Source of the DNA: Bradysia coprophila
Lineage: Eukaryota > Arthropoda > Insecta > Diptera > Sciaridae
Assembly (NCBI RefSeq): GCF_014529535.1
Contig: NW_023503727.1
Coordinates: forward strand, 2,356,001-2,420,000
DNA: 64,000 nucleotides
Reading direction: 5' to 3'
Shown: positions 12,175 through 24,198 of the stretch, one piece after another
Position numbering within the stretch: the first letter of the stretch is position 1
Layout of the letters: every line of letters starts with the position of its first letter
Notes under the pieces: generated by a model
What the model was told of the DNA's origin: nothing
The model's database searches: none
Seen by the model: the letters and a program-made list of their open reading frames with translations, nothing else
Made by a program: the position numbers and the translations under genes

Positions 12175-12910
12175 GGAAAAATATTCTGGAATTTGGCCTT
12201 ATGCCTTACACTTTGTAAAAGGGAAAAATCCACTGGAACGTTTTGTAAAAGATGAAAATCCTATAAAAGTACACTTTTTCGTTACATTTTGTAAAAGGGA
12301 AACTACAATATCGACCGATTAATTAGAATCTGGGCTACATTTTGTGAAGTGGAAATTCCCTGGAATCGTTACGTTACGTGTTGCGAAAGGGAAAATTCAC
12401 TGGATTTTTTCCTTTTGCTTTACATTTCATAAAAGGGATAAATCGAATGTACAGTGAACGACATCTCAAATGTCTCACTGTCAAATTTTTCTGAGAATTT
12501 TATTGTGTCATTGCAAATTCACAATGACATTCTCTGAAAAAAATGACAGTGAGACATTTGAGATGTCGTTCACTGTAATAAAGCCATTTCGTTACGTTTT
12601 GAAAAAGGGGAAAATCCCTTGGAATCGTTTTGTTATTTTTTATGTCAAATTTTGTAAAGGGGAAAAATCCTTTGGAATTGAGCCTTTGCGTTACGTTTTG
12701 TAAAAGGGAAAATCCTCTGGAATTTGGCCTTTCTCTCTACATTTCATAAAAGAGATAAATTCCCTAAAATATAGCATTTTTGTTACGTTTTGTAAAAGGG
12801 GGAAATCCATTGGAATCGTTCTGTTACCTTTTCTGTTAAATTCTGTAAAATGGAAAAATCCTCTGGAATTAAGCCTTTTCGTTACGGTTTATAAATGGGA
12901 AACTAGAATC
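12175..12910. repeat. Tandem repeat, ~50-bp GTAAAAGGGAAA unit
   Basis: About a dozen diverged units of the form GTTACGTTTTGTAAAAGGGA, then AAATCC-CTGGAATT and GGCCTTTT. The array is interrupted by the MITE at 12452-12575. The 77-codon frame at 12470-12703 is just the repeat read through the MITE. Confidence 0.8.
12452..12575. mobile_element. Mariner-type MITE
   Basis: A 124-bp near-palindrome with CAGTGAACGACATCTCAAAT at both ends, flanked by TA at 12450-12451 and 12576-12577. TA duplication and a CAGT tip are standard for Tc1/mariner elements. It sits inside the ~50-bp tandem array, so it arrived after the array expanded. Confidence 0.85.
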
Positions 12911-13045
12911 TCGACAGATCAATTAGCGTCTGTTATAAGGGAACAGAGTATAGTTAAAGTCAAACAGAGTATTATCCTCATTCGTTGAAGAAAAATCCTA
13001 AATAATTACGCACAACAGTGTTTCTATTTGTTGAAGGAAAAATAA

Positions 13046-13518
13046 ATTTTTTTGATACTAACATTGAAAAATGATACTTTCGCCCCGCATATGAGGGGCG
13101 AAAGTAAAAAAATGCATCCCACGGGGAGAAAGTACTTAACGAAGAGCGAACGCAACTGAACGAACAGCGAAAGTGACTGACGTCACAGAAAATGAGAGAA
13201 ATGAGTCGAGTTGTCAACAAAATCCGCTCATATTATGCAGAATACTTTGATCAAAATTGTAAAACACTGTGCGCCAGTGTTCTTATTGAAATTAGCATAC
13301 AAAGTTGATACTTTTTGTTACTGAATGATTTGTTAGTTATATCTTAATTTTTGTGTGTGTTTATTGTTGTGATGGCTAAATTATTAAATTTTTCATATAA
13401 CAGGGGGCTGCCGCCCCCTGGACCCCCGCATTTTCTGGCTAAATGCCTTTTCATTTCAACATTTTGTTGCGATGTTTGCGATACGTATCAATTTTCAATG
13501 TTGGTATCAAAAAAAATA
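13046..13518. repeat. Inverted-repeat element with internal CTTTCGCCCC palindrome
   Basis: TTTTTTGATACTAACATTGA at 13046-13076 is inverted at 13484-13518. Inside, 13075-13105 is a hairpin ACTTTCGCCCC-8 nt-GGGGCGAAAGT. The minus 80-codon frame at 12978-13220 spans the boundary and is not a gene. A GC-rich run GGGGGCTGCCGCCCCCTGG at 13403 stands out from the AT-rich surroundings. Confidence 0.65.
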
Positions 13519-13531
13519 GTATGAACGACTC

Positions 13532-13630
13532 GGGGCAAAAGTAAAAAAATTCAACCTGTGCGATTAGAGCCCTTGCCTTCGGCGCGGGCTCCAACTCTCG
13601 CACACGGTTGAATTTTTTTACTTTCGCCCC
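13532..13630. repeat. 99-bp hairpin with GCCTTCGGC centre
   Basis: The outer arms GGGGCAAAAGTAAAAAAATT and AATTTTTTTACTTTCGCCCC close on an inner stem GAGCCC-TT-GCC, TTCG loop region, GGC-GC-GGGCTC. The arm sequence also occurs next to the palindrome at 13088, so both belong to one small family. Confidence 0.85.
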
Positions 13631-13784
13631 TTGTCATTCAATGTACTATTTCGGAGCTTCAAAGAAGTATTTTCGTTTGTTGAAAGCCAGACTTCAAAAC
13701 CGACTTGTTTTTCCAGTGAAACTATAACATTTTTCTTATAATTTCCATAATAAAAGCGTTATTTCCGTTGGAGTTGGGTGCAAA

Positions 13785-13826
13785 TAGTCTTTATATGTCT
13801 ATTTGAACCCGGGTGCAAATAGTCAT
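13785..13826. repeat. GGGTGCAAATAG palindrome pair, right side
   Basis: A half-site at 13786 and a near-palindrome at about 13800-13826 (TATTTGAACCCGGGTGCAAATA) mirror the pair at 10377-10435. The spacing element between them (TCTTTATATGT) resembles that on the left. Confidence 0.7.
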
Positions 13827-13829
13827 TTC

Positions 13830-15417
13830 GTTTTGGAAAAGTTAAATTTTGTAAAATTTAGGGAAAAAAACAGTCCCTGACTCAAATATATTATCATGTT
13901 TTCAATGTGTTATCATAGGGTTGTGATGAAAGTTCATGGTTTGACCGTCGAAACTGATCGCCAGCGCCAATGTCAACATTTTCTTTTTGATTTTTCACTT
14001 CAATGATCTATGGAAATTGAGATATAAACTCAATAAACCAATTTATTCAATGTATACTATATGCCTGAAACATAAATAGTTTCACAAATTGTGTATTTAC
14101 TGAGCGTCATAGACCTGAAACGTCATTCTTCTTCTTCTTAAAATGGCGAAAATCACAACCCATTGCCATACATTTTTTTATGGGTCATATGGCTATATGA
14201 AACACGGCTCGTTTTTCGATGCAAGATAAATAAAACAAAATTGTCACGCTGTGCATTTTTAAGTAGAACAAACACCGAGTGAATTACACCACAGATTTCT
14301 GATCATTTCAAATATTACACTGTCCGAATAGTCAATTCACACACGATTGGCATGCGTGTGCGAATGATCAGTTCACATGTGCGAATAGTCAATTCTCAGT
14401 TCTCCTTAAAACAAAGAAGAATTGAATGAAAATGCTGAAACTTTTAAACAAATACATGATTGTACGACTTTCGATTTTACTACTTGCTGCCCATCGGTAC
14501 GATTAGACACAAGTGGTTCGGATGAAAGATTAGCCAATAATGGTCAATACACAATAATATTCAACATATTGAACTTTTCGTTTGTTGTAAATCCGTCTAA
14601 TTATCTGTGCCGTATACTTTCCGCTTCCAAATAAATAAAGATAAACCTGATGTCATATGACGATGACAACACACACTTGCAGAATATATATGGTTTCGAC
14701 GAATAAAAAATAACCCAAAGAAACGTGATGTGAGTGCGCCAGCTTTTTCATACAACAAATAAGCTAACTTTCGAAAAACTTCTACACTTACAAGATTATC
14801 GATAAATTTAATTAAAACTTTTGACTCGAAGTTGAAACATGGTACGATTTTGCAAAGAACCGATCCTATATAGAACGGCTGGTGTGTGTGCGAGAGGAGA
14901 GAAAGAGAGTGCACAAAGCTTACCGGCTACAGAATATAATAAGTTAAGTTTTGGTGTGTTACGATTAAATTGGGCGAATTGGAGTGAGATTACAGTCAAC
15001 AACATATGATATCAATTTGTCTTGTGCATTCGATGGTATTAGAGGAAAGTTTATCGAGCAATTTTGTTTTGTTAGTCTCCATCAGCCGATTTTTTGAAAC
15101 TTTTTCGAATTTTAATTTTTTTTTTTTTTTCATAGAAAATAATAAACATTTGTTTGTCTGTAGGTAGAGACTTAGGCTTAGGCCCCACATTTTTTTCAGT
15201 ACTTCGTTCTTTGCGATTATTTTTTTGGTGAAATAAATGTCATAGCAGTAAAGTTGGCAATTCTACGCAAAAACGTACTAGAAATGTAATAGAATTATGC
15301 GAAAATCTAGCGTTCGTCTGCAACTCGTATCTAGTGCTCAAAATCCATTTCATAACTTGCCGTGAAATTACAATTAAGGGGCATGATGGATCACCATAAT
15401 TTTTATTTCAGTCCGTT
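13830..15417. other. Gene-free stretch
   Basis: I see nothing coding. The minus frames at 14597-14914 (105 codons) and 14996-15190 lack any domain or splice logic. Confidence 0.45.
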
Positions 15418-15653
15418 GGGATCAAAAGTAGGTAGTAGGTCCATCTGTCAAAGTGACGTTTTCAACGTCAAACATTAGAAACTCTGTAAAACGGTCGGTA
15501 ATTTCGTTATATTCTTCCTTATTTTTTTAAAAATCCAGTTAGTGAAAAACAATTTAAGAAAAATCAACGAAATTACTGACTACTTAAAAGATTTCTTATG
15601 TTTGACGTTTAAAACGTCACTTTGACAGATGGAATAGACCTACTTTTGATCCC
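15418..15653. mobile_element. MITE with ~60-bp inverted ends
   Basis: GGGATCAAAAGTAGGT...CATCTGTCAAAGTGACGTTT at 15418-15470 is inverted at 15600-15653. 236 bp, no ORF. No clear target duplication. Confidence 0.8.
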
Positions 15654-15810
15654 AGGTTTAGGATAGCAACATGTCAGAAGAGAGATGTGTTCAAGAAACA
15701 TTGGCACGTGGATTACATTCAAATTCTCGCACTAAACATCATTAATCAACATGAAACCGCGAAATTTATGTTTCTTAGAATTTGAGGCATTTCAAAGTCA
15801 TCATCTTGTC

Positions 15811-16390
15811 TTACTCCGCGGGGGAGCATAAGGCACCAACAAATTACCTCCATCGCACACGATTCAGCGCCAAGGCTTTCATTTCGTTCCAAGTCTTTCC
15901 TTGGTCCTTGGCTTCTTCGATGATTGTCCTTTTCCATGTAATCTTTGGACGACCCCTATTCCTGTTTCCCTGTGGATTCCAATCTAGCGCAGCTTTCGCT
16001 ATGTCTTTACTGGATCTACGTAGAGTGTGTCCGTGTCCTATCCAATTCCACTTTTTCTCCTGATCATTAATGCAATGTTCTCAACACCGGTTATGCGTCA
16101 CAAATCTTCGTTTGACATGACGTTCGGCCAAAAGATCTTCAGAATTCGTCTTAGACATTTATTCGAGCATTTATTGACAAAAAACTTGGATCTGTGATGC
16201 TATCGAGTTCGTCACTTTCCACGTCTCACAGCCATATAACAGCACTGAGAGACAGTTTGTCTTGAAGATGCGAATCTTCAGGTTCCTTGAAATTTGTGAT
16301 GATCTCCAAATGCTGTTCAACGCTCCAAATAATTGTCGCGCTTTTTGGATCCGGGATTGAACATCTTTTGTGATTATGCTTTCGATGTAG
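15811..16390 (-). pseudogene. Non-LTR retrotransposon reverse-transcriptase C-terminus, relic
   Basis: Reading the minus strand from 16390, the frame gives TKDVQSRIQKARQLFGALNS and then LYGCETWK, hallmarks of the segment after the RT thumb in RTE/R1-like elements of animals. After a stop at 16171 and a frame change, it continues with GNRNRGRPKITWKRTI and ends RWR-stop-FVGALCSPAE. The normal last line of such elements reads RWRxFVxALCSP. Stops and frame changes show it is dead. The upstream part is cut off by the MITE at 16391-16532; I see no RT catalytic YADD box. The plus-strand 93-codon frame over it is a shadow. Confidence 0.85.
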
Positions 16391-16532
16391 CAAAGCACCT
16401 AGCAGGGTAATAGAGGTTTTTACACGTCAAATAGAGTAGTAGCCACCATTAAAGCTACTAATGGTATTATTGGTATCAAAATACTACTCTATTTGACGTG
16501 TAAAAACCTCTATTACCCTGCTAGGTGCTTTG
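16391..16532. mobile_element. Palindromic MITE inside the RT relic
   Basis: 142 bp with CAAAGCACCTAGCAGGGTAA ends, arms of ~52 bp, and a short AT-rich loop. GATGTAG lies directly on both sides (16384-16390 and 16533-16539), a 7-bp target duplication or a worn 8-bp one. It landed at the edge of the RT relic. Confidence 0.85.
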
Positions 16533-16539
16533 GATGTAG

Positions 16540-18233
16540 GCATTTGGTATTCACTTAAAAAAACGTGCACAACACTAACCTAAATCTAGTACTTCAATAC
16601 ATATTCAGTGTATCGGATGCTGAGTGTATTGGAAAGGAACAAAGGATCGCAAGAAGTTCCAGGCTATCGGGGAAATAGTGGAATGTATCTACGAACGAAA
16701 ATAAAAGCCGTGCATCCGAAGAGTAAAATTAGTCATTCATACAAAGCTCTCATCGCAAAGAGGTCACTGTGCATTACCTAACACAAATATTCGATTCAGA
16801 AAATAAAATGAATCAAATTGATAGCGTCGACCTATAAATAACAATAATTTAATGGTTCTTTGACTGACATCGAACATATTGTAATTTGTTGGCGATACTG
16901 GCACGGCTGTAAAGTAAGCAATTAGTTAAAAGTGAATAATAACCTCAGACACAAAGTGAATGTAATTATGATTGATTTAATAAGGTAATTATTCGGGACA
17001 CATATTGATTACCATTGTATGTATGTCGGACATATAATTGTACAGCGCACTATACATTATGCCAGGAGATAACTGGCAATTAATCGAACAGCATTCGTTG
17101 TAAAATTCATTTTCATTTATATTGGAAAACTGTTTTTTGCTAATTTGTCAATTTGGAAAATTGATTGTTATCGGAACTAAATTTATGTTGAAATTAACAA
17201 ACGGATATGGCGGCTCACACTTGAATGTTTCGAAGCTGGTTCTGATATTCTATGAAATGACATCGAGGATTACGATATGAAAAGAATCTGCTCCACTCAC
17301 AAACTGCATAGATTTTTCGACGCTTAACACAATTAAACGTAATAACAATTCACATTTAGCAAGAATTTCCCATTCTGTCCAATAAAGAAAATGGTTCGAA
17401 CTAACAAAAGTAAAGTACCTCGAAGTAAAACGTTTGATACGTCTAATTTCTATATCCACACAGCAGCTATACAGTCCATATATAACGAAAAACACTTAAC
17501 ACGTTTGTTGCTCTTAATTTAATTGCATAGGGAACACAGATTTTGTATAGCCATCTAAATGCATTCAAAGGATGTATGCACGTACGTACACCTATTATAA
17601 TGCCGGAATAGTTTCTCGTTTAAGTGTTTGCTTTGTAGTGCAATTTAACGTTCTTATTATGCGTTGCATTTTGTTTATGTTTTGTTGGTGTTTGTCGGGT
17701 ATACTTAAAGGGAATAAGGCAGACAAATATATGCAAGCAGTTAATTGTGCAGTTGTCATATTTAAGCTTTGCATTCAGTCAGTTACTTCGTTCGTTTCAC
17801 GCAACTTATTTTTTGGTATTCACCACGCTCTTCCTTTTTGTGAATTTTAATTCTGAAAAATTCTGTTTTTTTATAGTGGACCTGCTTAGGCAAAAAATTG
17901 TGCATTATACAAAATCATTCTGACTATGATTGTAGATTGTTCCGTATCGATTCCTTATTCTAAATTGATGTGGGACAATGACGGCATCTCAATCGTTCAC
18001 CAGTGAGCGGCCGTTATGTCACTTTTTTTCTGCGATTTTTCATTCGAAAGCGAGATGAGAGATCAATGTACTTCCAACGGATGAATTATAGAAAAGTCCA
18101 ATTTATTTTTTGACATTTGAATCCAACAAAATTGGCGGAAGAAATTGGTCAAAGTAGAAAAATATTTTTTCTCAAACGAAAATCCCTGAAACCGATACAA
18201 AGACTGTTCTTCATGTGAAAATACGTCGAAATT
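16540..18233. other. Gene-free stretch
   Basis: Frames of 80-92 codons at 17250-17495 (minus) and 17572-17850 (plus) show no domain, no signal and no splice partner. I see no repeat of note. Confidence 0.45.
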
Positions 18234-18925
18234 ACTAGGTCCCACTTTTTGGGCGGGTCAGGTCCCTTGACTGACACTTTTCTAAATGTATTTTTGACGT
18301 ATTCATAAAAACTTGTCACATTTAATACATAATATATTTACTATATTAATGACTCCACGCAAATGACAGTAAAATTTGCCAAAAAAAAATCATGAAAACC
18401 ACCAAGCGTAAGGTGGAATGATTTTTGACCACTTTTTGAGTTCTCAATTTTCTTATAAATTTTCAATTTTCAAGATTTTCCATCAACCTTAAATCATAAA
18501 TAAAATATGACTCGTGTAGCATACGGCCCTTGCTTCGCTCTGGCCGTAAACTTCCCACTCGTATGAGCTGTCTATTATTCTGTTTGATTGCCTTTTTGTT
18601 ACATCAGAGTAGATGCGAAGTTTGTTTTGTGAATGTGGAACGAGGACTTTTTCACAAAATAAAAAAGTGCGATAGATGTTCTTCTCTTACACTTTTGCGT
18701 AAAAAAGGAAGTCCCCTGGTACTTAATATACCTTCACATGGTGACATGGTAATAAATGAACTTAATTAGTTCCCTTGACTGAAAGTCATGGGTCTTACGG
18801 ATGATAAACACCCTAAAATGTTTGTCACACAATGATCACTACTATGATTGAAAATGCATGAATGTATGACCAAAAACCTTAAATACAGAAAATGTTTGTC
18901 ACACTTTGATGATTCGTTGATAACA

Positions 18926-19690
18926 CGATAACTTGAGTAATTTTCAACGGATTTTCAAAAACTTTTTTTTAATCGACGGGGAATTAAATTAATGAGGTTA
19001 AGTTCGAAGATGGGCTATTACGGTCGGGTGTTCTTAGAGATATTCCCAAAAGAATTTTTGTCTCGTCCCTTGATTCCACGATAACTCGAGTAGTTTTCGA
19101 CGGATTTCCAAAAACTTTTTTTTATTTGACGGGGAATTAAATTCCTCAGGCTAAGTTCGAAGATGGGTTATAAGTTATAACGGACGGGTGATCTTAGAGA
19201 TATTCTCAGGAGAATTTTTGTCTGGTCGCTTGATTCCACGATAACTCGAGTAGTTTTCGATGAATTTCCAAAAACTTTTTTTTAATCGACGGGGAATTAA
19301 ATTGCTGAGGCTAAGTTTGAAGATGGGTCGTAACGGGCTGGTGATCTTAGAGATATTCCCAAAACAATTTTTGTCTCGTTCCTTAATAACACGATAACTT
19401 GACGTAATCCTCAACGGATTTCCAAAAACTTTTTTTTAATCGACAGGGAATAAAATTACGAAAGCTACGTTCGAAGATGGGTCGTAACGGGCTGGTGATC
19501 TTAGAGATATTCCCAAAAGAATTTTTGTCTCGTTCCGAGATAACACGATAGCTTGACGTAATCATCAACGGATTTCAAAAACTTTTTTTATTCGACGAGG
19601 AATTCCATTCCCGATGATAAGTTCAAAGTTGGGCTATGACGGTCGGGGGATCTCAGAGATATTCCTAAAAGAATTTTTGTATCGTCCCGT
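18926..19690. repeat. Tandem repeat, ~155-bp core unit, five copies
   Basis: Units start near 18926, 19078, 19239, 19391 and 19547 with CGATAACTTGAGTAATTTTC, then AAAAACTTTTTTTAATCGAC, GGGGAATTAAATT, GGCTAAGTTCGAAGATGGG and TTAGAGATATTCCCAAAAGA. The CGATAACTTGAG and AAGTTCGAAGATG blocks also occur once in family A elements, and in 21100-21180 and 60420-60530. Minus frames of 61-79 codons here are repeat by-products. Confidence 0.85.
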
Positions 19691-19979
19691 GATATTATCG
19701 TGTTATTAGTTGAGTAATTCTTAATGGTCCACAAAAGACAATTATCCCACTAAGAAAGACATTTTTGGGTTAAGCTCGTTAATGGAATATACTGGAAAAA
19801 TATTCTAGGATTCATTCTAAAATTTTGTGTGTGTAATATCTTTATATCGATGATAAGAAAAAAATTAAAGTTTGGACGAGTGTGAACTTTGCGGCCAGAG
19901 CGAAGCGAGGGCCGTAATCACACGAGTTTCATTTTTATTCAATATGTAAGCAAGAAATTCGCCTCTTTCCAGGGTCTGT

Positions 19980-20345
19980 ATCTCGTGCTGCCTTTTTGAT
20001 GGTATCTTTTCATCAGAATCCTTTTTTCAAAACACACGGCCACGAATGTATTAGCTTTCAACAGAAAGTAGATTTGGTTGTAGTCACTTGACCAGTTCTG
20101 AAAAAAGTGACCAGTGTATCGAAATTTTCATAAACTGCTCAGTTTTCTCAGGGTTGGTCAAACTGCTACAACCAAATCTATTTTATGTTGAAAGCTAACA
20201 CATTCGTGGTCGTTATTGCGGTTGTACATACTTGAAAAATGATAATTTTGGTGGAAATATATCACCAAAAGACAGTATTTAAAAATCACCCAAATGTATA
20301 CTTTTCAGCAAATCATCGATGCCTCATATACGTGTTTTGTATCGA
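19980..20345. repeat. Family D foldback
   Basis: It contains an inverted repeat around TAGATTTGGTTGTAG and CTACAACCAAATCTA, flanked by CACGAATGT...ACATTCGTGG. A second, oppositely oriented copy with the same block order is at 22495-22880. Confidence 0.7.
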
Positions 20346-20482
20346 AAGTAGGGTACGCATACCCTGGTATACGTTTATATACTTTTAGAGTGATTTTTTT
20401 TTTGCTCGGATTACAAAAATCTTCTTGAGAAAAGTAGTCAGTCAGTCAAGGGATCTGACCCATCCAAAAGATGGGGCCTAGT

Positions 20483-22494
20483 TTTTAGTTCATCGTTAAA
20501 AATAACTCAGTTTACCAATATTTTCGGTAAATTGGTACCAATTTCGACTCTATAATGGTAAAGGGATTAAAAATATTTGTAAAAGGAGAAATTTATTGGT
20601 AGACCGAGAAAAAATAATCCCTCGACTCACAAAACCTTCAACCGTGAATAAAATGTCACGACTCTGGCCGCAAACTTCACACTCGTAAAATTTTTACAAT
20701 ATTATCTTTGATTCATTTAATTCCATATATTTAAAAAAAAATCTTCAGAAATTAGTTGAGAACTTATATTGCCTACAAAAATTTAACTTTTTTATTAAAA
20801 TTTCTCACTTTTTAATCAAAGTGTGCTAATTTGATAACAAGCATTTTGCTGGCGTAAGATGTGGTTGTAAAGGGAGTAAAAAACTACCTACTTGATAAAT
20901 GACAAACACCTTGATAGTCAACTATCAAGTTGTTAGTAGTTCACTAGCAAGAGATGTTTACACGTTAAAAGATGGGCATCGAATTATGAAGTTATTCTTC
21001 CTACACTACCAAACAAAATCAAATTTCATCAAAGTAATCTTTTTTAGTTGAGGTAGCTTCCAGATCCTTAGTCATACATAGACCATCTTCGAACTTAGCC
21101 TCGGGATTTTAATTCCACGTATTTAAAAAAATGAATCATCCAAATTGGTTAAAAATTACTCAAGCTATCGTGCCTTCAACGGTTCTCTTCAGGATTTATT
21201 GAACTAATTGAGGTGGTAGTAGTTTAGTTACCAAAATTATGAATTACACATAGTCATGTTCCTAGCTCTAGAAAGTAACTATTCTGGCTGATTTCTGAGG
21301 TTTTATTGGGTTCTGGATTTTTGGTATTACCGAGTTCTCAGAAATTGGCCCTGACCCTGTATCCACTCGATGCAATCAACAATAGTTAGTGTCAATACTT
21401 CTATCAGTCCATTATGTCCATATCTACAAACTGAATGGAATTTCCGTCTACACTAAAATCTCTTCATTTCCTCTGAAAATTCTGATACGAAAAAAAAATT
21501 CGTTGGTTTTCAATTGCAAATACTGTTTATTGATACAGAACACAGCCAGATACAGAAAAAAAAAATCGGAAATGATCAAATCAACATTCAAATATCGAAA
21601 TCCAAAATGAGAAAACTTTTTGAATTAAATATTTTTTAACAAGTAAACTTTCGTCTCGAATAACTTTTTCTCGGTCGAATTTTTCGTTATTAATTTTAGG
21701 TAAAATTCATGATGGCTTAGCTATCATAAAATCGTGGTAAATAAATAATGTAAAACAAAACGGAAATTTCACTTTTCCCGATGAACGAAGACGATAGACA
21801 CGGATGTGTATACACGCCGATTATGAGAGTTTGGAAGTAGAACATCGTTGGCGCTGACCTTGTAAAGCGTTTACAAAGCGATAAAACTATTCAGTCTGTT
21901 CAGATTTTTGTCAAAAGCATCACCTAGTGTGTTGGACACAAAAATTTTCATAAGAGGTGACTTCACATGATTACCTAATAGTCATACGGCCGCTCTTTTG
22001 GGTGTGGTAAGCCCATAAAGTATAGACACGTGTCGTCCAACTAGCTGGTTTGTTCTTGCCACCTTTACCATTTAAGGATTTTGGATGAAAATTGTCCTTG
22101 AGAAGCATTTTTCCTCCGTTCGCTTCGGGGTTGAGAAATTTTCATAATCTTCTGCGTTCAATTAAATTTGGTTGAACTGTAGTTCCATCCGAAATTAAAT
22201 TATTTTTTTTAGCACAAATGCTAGTTGTCGATTTCACTTCGCTATGAAAGGCTGTACAAATTTGAGTTTTTCGTTTTGTAATATGCTAATAACATCGCAA
22301 TAAAATAGTTAATATATTTTGACCTTGGTCGTGTAGATTTTGAATAAAATTCCTTTTTTTATATTTCACATGTGAAATTAGGGCCTCTGTTTCGATAAAC
22401 GTCATTCGACGATGACAGTTCCTCGATTTTAGGGAATTGGGGTTCGAAAACGGTTAGAAGGATATTGCACCGTTTGTAGATAATTTCTCGTCAT
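20483..22494. other. Gene-free stretch with family B scraps
   Basis: 20655-20690 is half of a TTCG hairpin (CTCTGGCCGCAAACTTCACA), and 21080-21180 is a single inverted family A/B core unit (CCATCTTCGAACTTAGCCTC to CTCAAGCTATCGTG). Otherwise I see nothing; the 73-codon frame at 21389 is not convincing. Confidence 0.5.
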
Positions 22495-22880
22495 GTTAAA
22501 GATGCATCGATGCTATGCTGAAAAGCATACATTTTGGTGATTTTTAAATACTTGATTTTAGTTTACTTTTGATGATGTCCTTCCACCAGAATCCTTTTTC
22601 AAAAAATATGGGACCGCAATAACTACCACGAATGTGGTAACTTTCAACGGAAAATAGATTTGGTTGCAGCAGTTTGACCAGCTCTGAAAAAACTGTGCAG
22701 TTTCTGAAAATTTCGTTAAAAGTCAGCAGTTTCTCGGACCTGGTCAAAAGTAATTTTTATTTAAGGCTGACACATTCGCGATCGTTATTGCGGTCGCACA
22801 CTTTTTAAACAGGATTCTGATGAAAAGATATCAAAAATGAAATACGAGACACACAAATGTAAGCTACAATTGTAGCCATG
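22495..22880. repeat. Family D foldback, inverted copy
   Basis: It shares with 19980-20345 the blocks ATAGATTTGGTTG, CAGTTTGACCAG, ACACATTCG and GATGAAAAGATATC, in reversed overall orientation. Diverged; minus frames are by-products. Confidence 0.65.
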
Positions 22881-22984
22881 CATCGATACCTCTTAAAATT
22901 TAAATATTGACTTTCGTGAAAAATCAGGAAATTCAAATAACCTGTTTTCAGGATCAGGTCAATCAGCAGAACTGAACTAAAATG

Positions 22985-23150
22985 CCTTGCTCCAACGCAC
23001 TTCAAGCAAAAGCTGACTGCTGCCAAATAGAGTACTATTTGTCTGAAAAAATTGTCCGGAATTTGTTAGATACGCTGTCCAGTTTCAGTACCCTATTTAG
23101 AATACCACTCATGCTTGAAGTGCGTAGCTGCTGAAAGAGTGCAAAGTGTG
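22985..23150. repeat. Family H MITE-like repeat
   Basis: CAACGCACTTCAAGCA at the left and TGCTTGAAGTGCGTAG at the right are inverted ends. Inside is CTGTCCAGTTTCAGTACCCT. The same arrangement occurs in the third intron of the DUF1091 gene at about 36838-36990. Confidence 0.7.
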
Positions 23151-24180
23151 AAGCAAGTCCTTGAGTCTTAGTTTATTAAGCTCTATAGCCAGCAATATTG
23201 GTAGACTTCTACAAAGTACAAAACAAGGGTGATTTTATTGGACACTAGCTCGTAGATATTCCTTCCATTTACACGTAAAGTCGCAGTTTAGAAGCTACGT
23301 TGACGACAACTGTGGAATTCTCATCGAGTTTTCGTCCTCGCTTTGTTTGTGCTACAAACATAGGTGACGCCAGTACATGATGAACATTTGTCGATTTAAA
23401 TGTGTTTCAGATAGAGTATTAAAACCAGATGAGACTAAATAAAGCTAATTAAATAATAAATAATTCAAAATTTGCCATCAAATAAGTCGAAATTCTTCAA
23501 ATTTTTGAGGTATTAAATGGTATGAACAAAATATTTGGCCAAATGTTCAGTTGTTTAAATTGAATTGACTCTGAATTGAGGTTAAAGGGTGTCAACAAAA
23601 GTTTGCCATGGTAGAATGTCTCAATGTTACTTTCGAGCAACGTTGAAACTCAGCCAAAAATTGATACCCGAAAAAGCAAGGGACAAAACCAGATTTAACT
23701 GAGCTCGATGGGTGATACATACGTCCAAATTTCAACTCTCTTTTAACACTCCATAATGCTTAGTTTCCTCTTACCAAAAAAGTTCTCCGTGTGAGAGACA
23801 CAATAGAATTTTTTCAATTTTTCCTTTGTTTATTTGACAGCTCCCTCTCTCTCGCTCTATTATGATTAAAGAGAAAAAAATATTTTCACTCCTCTCGCTC
23901 GCATCTAAACATGTTGAAAGAGAAGCAAATACTTTAACAACTACCCCAATGCGAAACATAATCCACAGCCAGTGTAAATTCACTTTAGACATAAGATCTG
24001 ACGAAAACGACTGAGTAAATTTTGTTTTATGTTGAGGAAATATTTGTTTTTGTCGATTAATACATAAATTAAAAGCGAATTGTTTTGTGGCACCCTCAAA
24101 TGTGTATGTTAATTGTCTAAGACGTTGCCAAGAAAAACTATTGAAAAATACTTGAACAGGTGAATTATGACGAGCAAACA
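23151..24180. other. Gene-free stretch upstream of the defensin-like gene
   Basis: No supported gene. The 143-codon minus frame at 23771-24202 runs through the promoter of the next gene and has no domain. 23326-23350 holds a decayed TTCG-type hairpin. Confidence 0.45.
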
Positions 24181-24190
24181 AATTTGTGTC

Positions 24191-24198
24191 TATAAAAG
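24191..24198 (+). promoter_or_regulatory. TATA box of the defensin-like gene
   Basis: TATAAAAG lies 78 bp upstream of the ATG at 24269. A start site about 30 bp downstream (near 24220, in GCAGTTTTATTAG) would give a ~45-bp leader. Inferred from position only. Confidence 0.6.

Larger units (their letters stand above)
18234..20482. mobile_element. Family B TIR element, 2.2 kb
   Basis: Left end ACTAGGTCCCACTTTTTGGG then CGGGTCAGGTCCCTTGACTG (18234-18275); right end is its inverted copy at 20441-20482. It holds a TTCG hairpin near each side (18511-18564 and 19878-19930, themselves inverted relative to one another), five ~155-bp tandem units, and a foldback (19980-20345). No transposase. The 79-codon frame at 18530-18769 starts in the hairpin; the same sequence at 11150 and 11570 is non-coding. 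Confidence 0.8.

Noticed and set aside
18530..18769. 79-codon frame with a signal-like start and cysteines
   Set aside because: It begins inside a TTCG hairpin, lies in a transposon, and homologous sequence at 11150 and 11570 is not open.
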